The translations under genes were made by a program, and so were the position numbers. The notes under the pieces are model-generated. The model ran no database searches and was not told where the DNA came from. It was given only the letters and a program-made list of their open reading frames with translations. Below, in pieces: positions 61,601-64,000 of a stretch of DNA of 64,000 nt; the first letter of the stretch is position 1; the number at the start of each line of letters is the position of its first letter. Source of the stretch: Strix aluco (Eukaryota > Chordata > Aves > Strigiformes > Strigidae); contig NC_133954.1 of assembly GCF_031877795.1 (NCBI RefSeq), positions 5,485,256 through 5,549,255 of the forward strand. The letters run 5' to 3'.

Positions 61601-64000
61601 AGCCTGGAGCTCTCTGGTCTTGGGGCACCATTTACATCCCTCCTGCAGGATGCAGCTCTAATAGCATCTCCCTGAGCATCCTCCATGCCCTCCCTCATCT
61701 GCTTCTGCCAGCTCCCTGCTCAGCATTGGTTTTGTTGTTCCCATCTCCTCCTCTGCAGGTCCTGGCCAAGGGGACCATTGCCACTGTCCTCAGGAAAGAG
61801 CTGCCTGCAGAGGCTGGTAGGTCCCGAGGCATGGACGGGCTGTGCAGGGCTCTGCTCTCTGGGCCTGGTCCTTATCTCCCCTCCTTTCCCATGGCCCAGG
61901 GCTGAGAGGCGCCTTCTCCCTGGAGCTGCCCATTGGCCCTAAGCTGGCACCCACGGCCAAGGTGCTGGTCTACGTGGTGCTGCCCGACAGTGAGATGGTG
62001 GCTGACAGCACCGAGCTCAAGGTGGAGAAGTGCTTCGCCAACAAGGTGAGCAGAAGCTGCCAAAGTCAAGGCAGTTGCTGCCAGGCTTGGTGGGGAGATG
62101 TGAGCACTGAGCCTCGCTCTTCACCAGAGCCTTTCCTCATCCCCTGCAACTGCTTGGTCCCAGACTCTCCTTTCAGGGAGGGTTTTCCTTCCTCTCCCAT
62201 TGCTGTTGCTGCTGCAAACCATCTCCTGGTTTTGATCACAGTCCTCACTCCCCATGCTCTGCCAGTGTTTGGGGTCAGACTGTGGCATAGAGGTCCTTCC
62301 TGGGACCAGCTCCCCTCTTCCCTAACCCGAAGGCTTCCCCTCTCTCCAGGTGAATCTGTCCTTCTCAGAGCAGAGGGCTCTGGTGGGCTCCCAGCTCCGC
62401 CTGAAGCTGCAGGCTGCCCCCGGGTCACTGTGTGCCATCTACGCCAAGGATCAACGCATGCAGTCCTCCAGTGCCAGGGGCAAACTCAACCCCATCACGG
62501 TGCGTCTGGAGGAACCTCAGTGCTGGGCTGGTCCTGGGCTGCTGGGGCATGGGGACAGCAGTTTCTTTCTGCTGTCACCCATTTTAGGGGAGGCTGGTAG
62601 GGACCTTGCCCCTGCAGGATGAATGTCAGGTGTCTGGGAGCTCCCAGTGAGCCTCTGCCACCACCCAGGGACTTTGGGACATTGCAGGGGAGATTGTGCA
62701 TCACTGAATGGGGAGGATGAGCCACAGAATTTCTCTGCAGTGCCTCCTGGGGTGAAAACCTCGAAAATAGGGTGTGGTTGATGGGAAGCGTCCCCTGCTC
62801 TCGGGCAGAAGAGAGATGGGGCAGAGGGGCTGGGGCTGGCAGCAGAGGAACATCACTGCGGTGCTTGAGGAGGTGCAGAAACTATGGGATGATGCCAGGG
62901 GCAAAAGGGCTCGAAGCTGGGCCAGGAGTGTTTCATATCTTTCTCACACGAAGTTCATATGTTCGGTTTAGGTATATAACTTAGTCCCCAGGCTTTCTCA
63001 AGTGGGCTATCCTTATGAAGTTAAAGAACCTGGTTCATTTCACTGTGGGATGGATGGGATGACAGGCGTTCCAGCCACTACCTGTTTTGATGTGCCAGGG
63101 AATGACTGGAAGAAATGCCTCCACAGCGTGTGGCGCAGGGAGGTACCGGTGTCTGACAAACAGACAGGCTCCTACATCCTGGTTAAGGTATGAGCCCTCC
63201 TGCCCTACCTCACATGCCCTCCTAGGAAGGATTACTCAGGGTGCTGGGCGCACCTGGTCCCTCACCCAGCTCATATCTGCGCTCACAAAACAAATTCTAA
63301 CACTGCCCAAATAACATGCCCTGCCCCTCACTCCGCCAGCCTGGGACAGACATGTGAAACGCATCTCTCAGTCCAGGCACAGCGGCACTTCACAGGGATG
63401 GGGCTAAGCTCTGCTTGTCCCATCACAAATCCGGGTGTGGAGTAAACAGCATAGATTGGCCTGGCACTCCCCTGCTTTTTTGGGGGTGCGTGCCTCCCAC
63501 TGGCAGCAAACCCAGAGGTCGGAGCTGTTTGGGAATGGAGTGGGCAGAGCAGATCCACCAGATCTTTCCCAAGTGTCCCTGGTGCAGCATCTTCCCCTGG
63601 CACAGATATTCTTCTCCTGCACTCCCGTTGCAGCATGGTGGGGGATCCTCATCTTGGGGAGCTCTGGTCTGTCACGGGGCTTTAAGTGCCTGTCGATTAC
63701 TTGCTTGAGAGAGGGATTGAAAGGCATTTTGGTATCTCTGGGCTTCAGCGTGGTGTTATTCCCTCTCATGTGTCATGTTTCAGGATGCAGGTTTGAAAAT
63801 TGTCACAAACACTCAGCTGGGCTGTCCACCAAACAGCTATGAAATACCTTTCTACCCGCAAGGTGAGTGGAGAGAACCTGTAACAGCCTCCATGCTGGCT
63901 GCAGAAGGACAGGCGGGGACATCCCGCCTCTTTCCATCCTTTCTGGCAGCACATTCAAGTTGTGCCTCTGTTTGCAGGAGCAGGACTGGAGGAGGATGAG
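55650..64000 (+). CDS. Alpha-2-macroglobulin-like gene, copy 3, partial (exons 1-18; window ends inside exon 18)
   Basis: Exons: 55650-55723, 56197-56386, 56705-56867, 56971-57023, 57633-57653, 58232-58385, 58505-58589, 58691-58802, 59212-59329, 60151-60260, 60415-60579, 61239-61472, 61759-61816, 61900-62045, 62350-62499, 62972-63187, 63784-63862, 63978-(64000). All are open with intact splice sites. Exon 16 is 216 nt (231 in copies 1 and 2) and exon 17 is 79 nt (91). Both differences are multiples of three and fall in and just before the bait region: copy 3 has CGMDGMTGVPATTC and PPNSYEIPFYPQ, while copy 1 has a longer CGMNASHDG... segment and [16 protein letters not shown]. Exons 10-12 carry many amino-acid replacements. 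Whether this copy has the thioester exons is beyond the window; it is the best candidate for an intact member. Confidence 0.85.

Larger units (their letters stand above)
54497..64000 (+). repeat. Tandem array unit 3 (partial, cut by window end)
   Basis: Begins like unit 2 and carries the same AGPAT deletions, so it descends from a unit 2-type copy. To about 57600 it nearly matches unit 2. Around 57633-58590 it carries the unit 1 version of exon 5 and exon 6. From exon 8 (58691) onward it differs from both units. Confidence 0.9.

Noticed and set aside
1-64000. tRNA, rRNA, CRISPR or bacterial-type operon features
   Set aside because: None seen; the window is vertebrate nuclear DNA with spliced genes.

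Overview
The window looks like a bird genome, probably a GC-rich microchromosome. It has short GC-rich introns with clean GT-AG sites, a 5'-truncated CR1 LINE of the avian type, and a solo LTR that begins TGTCCTGGTTTA. All gene calls come from reading exons by eye (open frame, splice sites, phase) and from family knowledge. No database search was run.

Layout. (1) 759-3535, minus strand: two 5' exons of a class B1 (secretin/GHRH/VIP-type) hormone receptor. The rest of that gene lies off the left edge. (2) 3536-11445: no gene found. This stretch holds two long polypyrimidine pentanucleotide tracts (one is inside the receptor intron), an AT-rich block, and several AT-rich stretches that look like non-coding regulatory elements. 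(3) 11446-15558, plus strand: PRR29 in six in-phase exons (199 aa). (4) 18521-22702, plus strand: an intact six-exon AGPAT1-like lysophosphatidic acid acyltransferase (302 aa). (5) 24426-64000, plus strand: three tandem alpha-2-macroglobulin-like (A2M-like) genes, the third cut by the window end.

The A2M-like genes sit in a tandem array with a 15,615-bp period. Units 2 and 3 each begin with a piece of the neighbouring AGPAT gene (part of intron 1, exon 2 fused to the tail of exon 3), so the array grew by copying a segment that ran from inside AGPAT to beyond the A2M gene. Each complete unit ends with the same solo LTR and the same CR1 fragment.

The most unusual result is in the A2M-like genes. 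Copies 1 and 2 keep 21 perfectly phased 5' exons (910 codons: signal peptide, macroglobulin domains, bait region) and most of the 3' exons for the receptor-binding domain. The exons for the thioester domain, including the GCGEQ motif, are absent: one 1.5-kb intron stands where about 290 residues should be. The first exon after the gap carries a shared in-frame TAG. The copies are mosaics of each other, and their differences are biased towards amino-acid replacements and bait-region length changes. The genes may be decaying, or they may make shortened thioester-less secreted proteins that are diversifying. The sequence alone does not decide between these.
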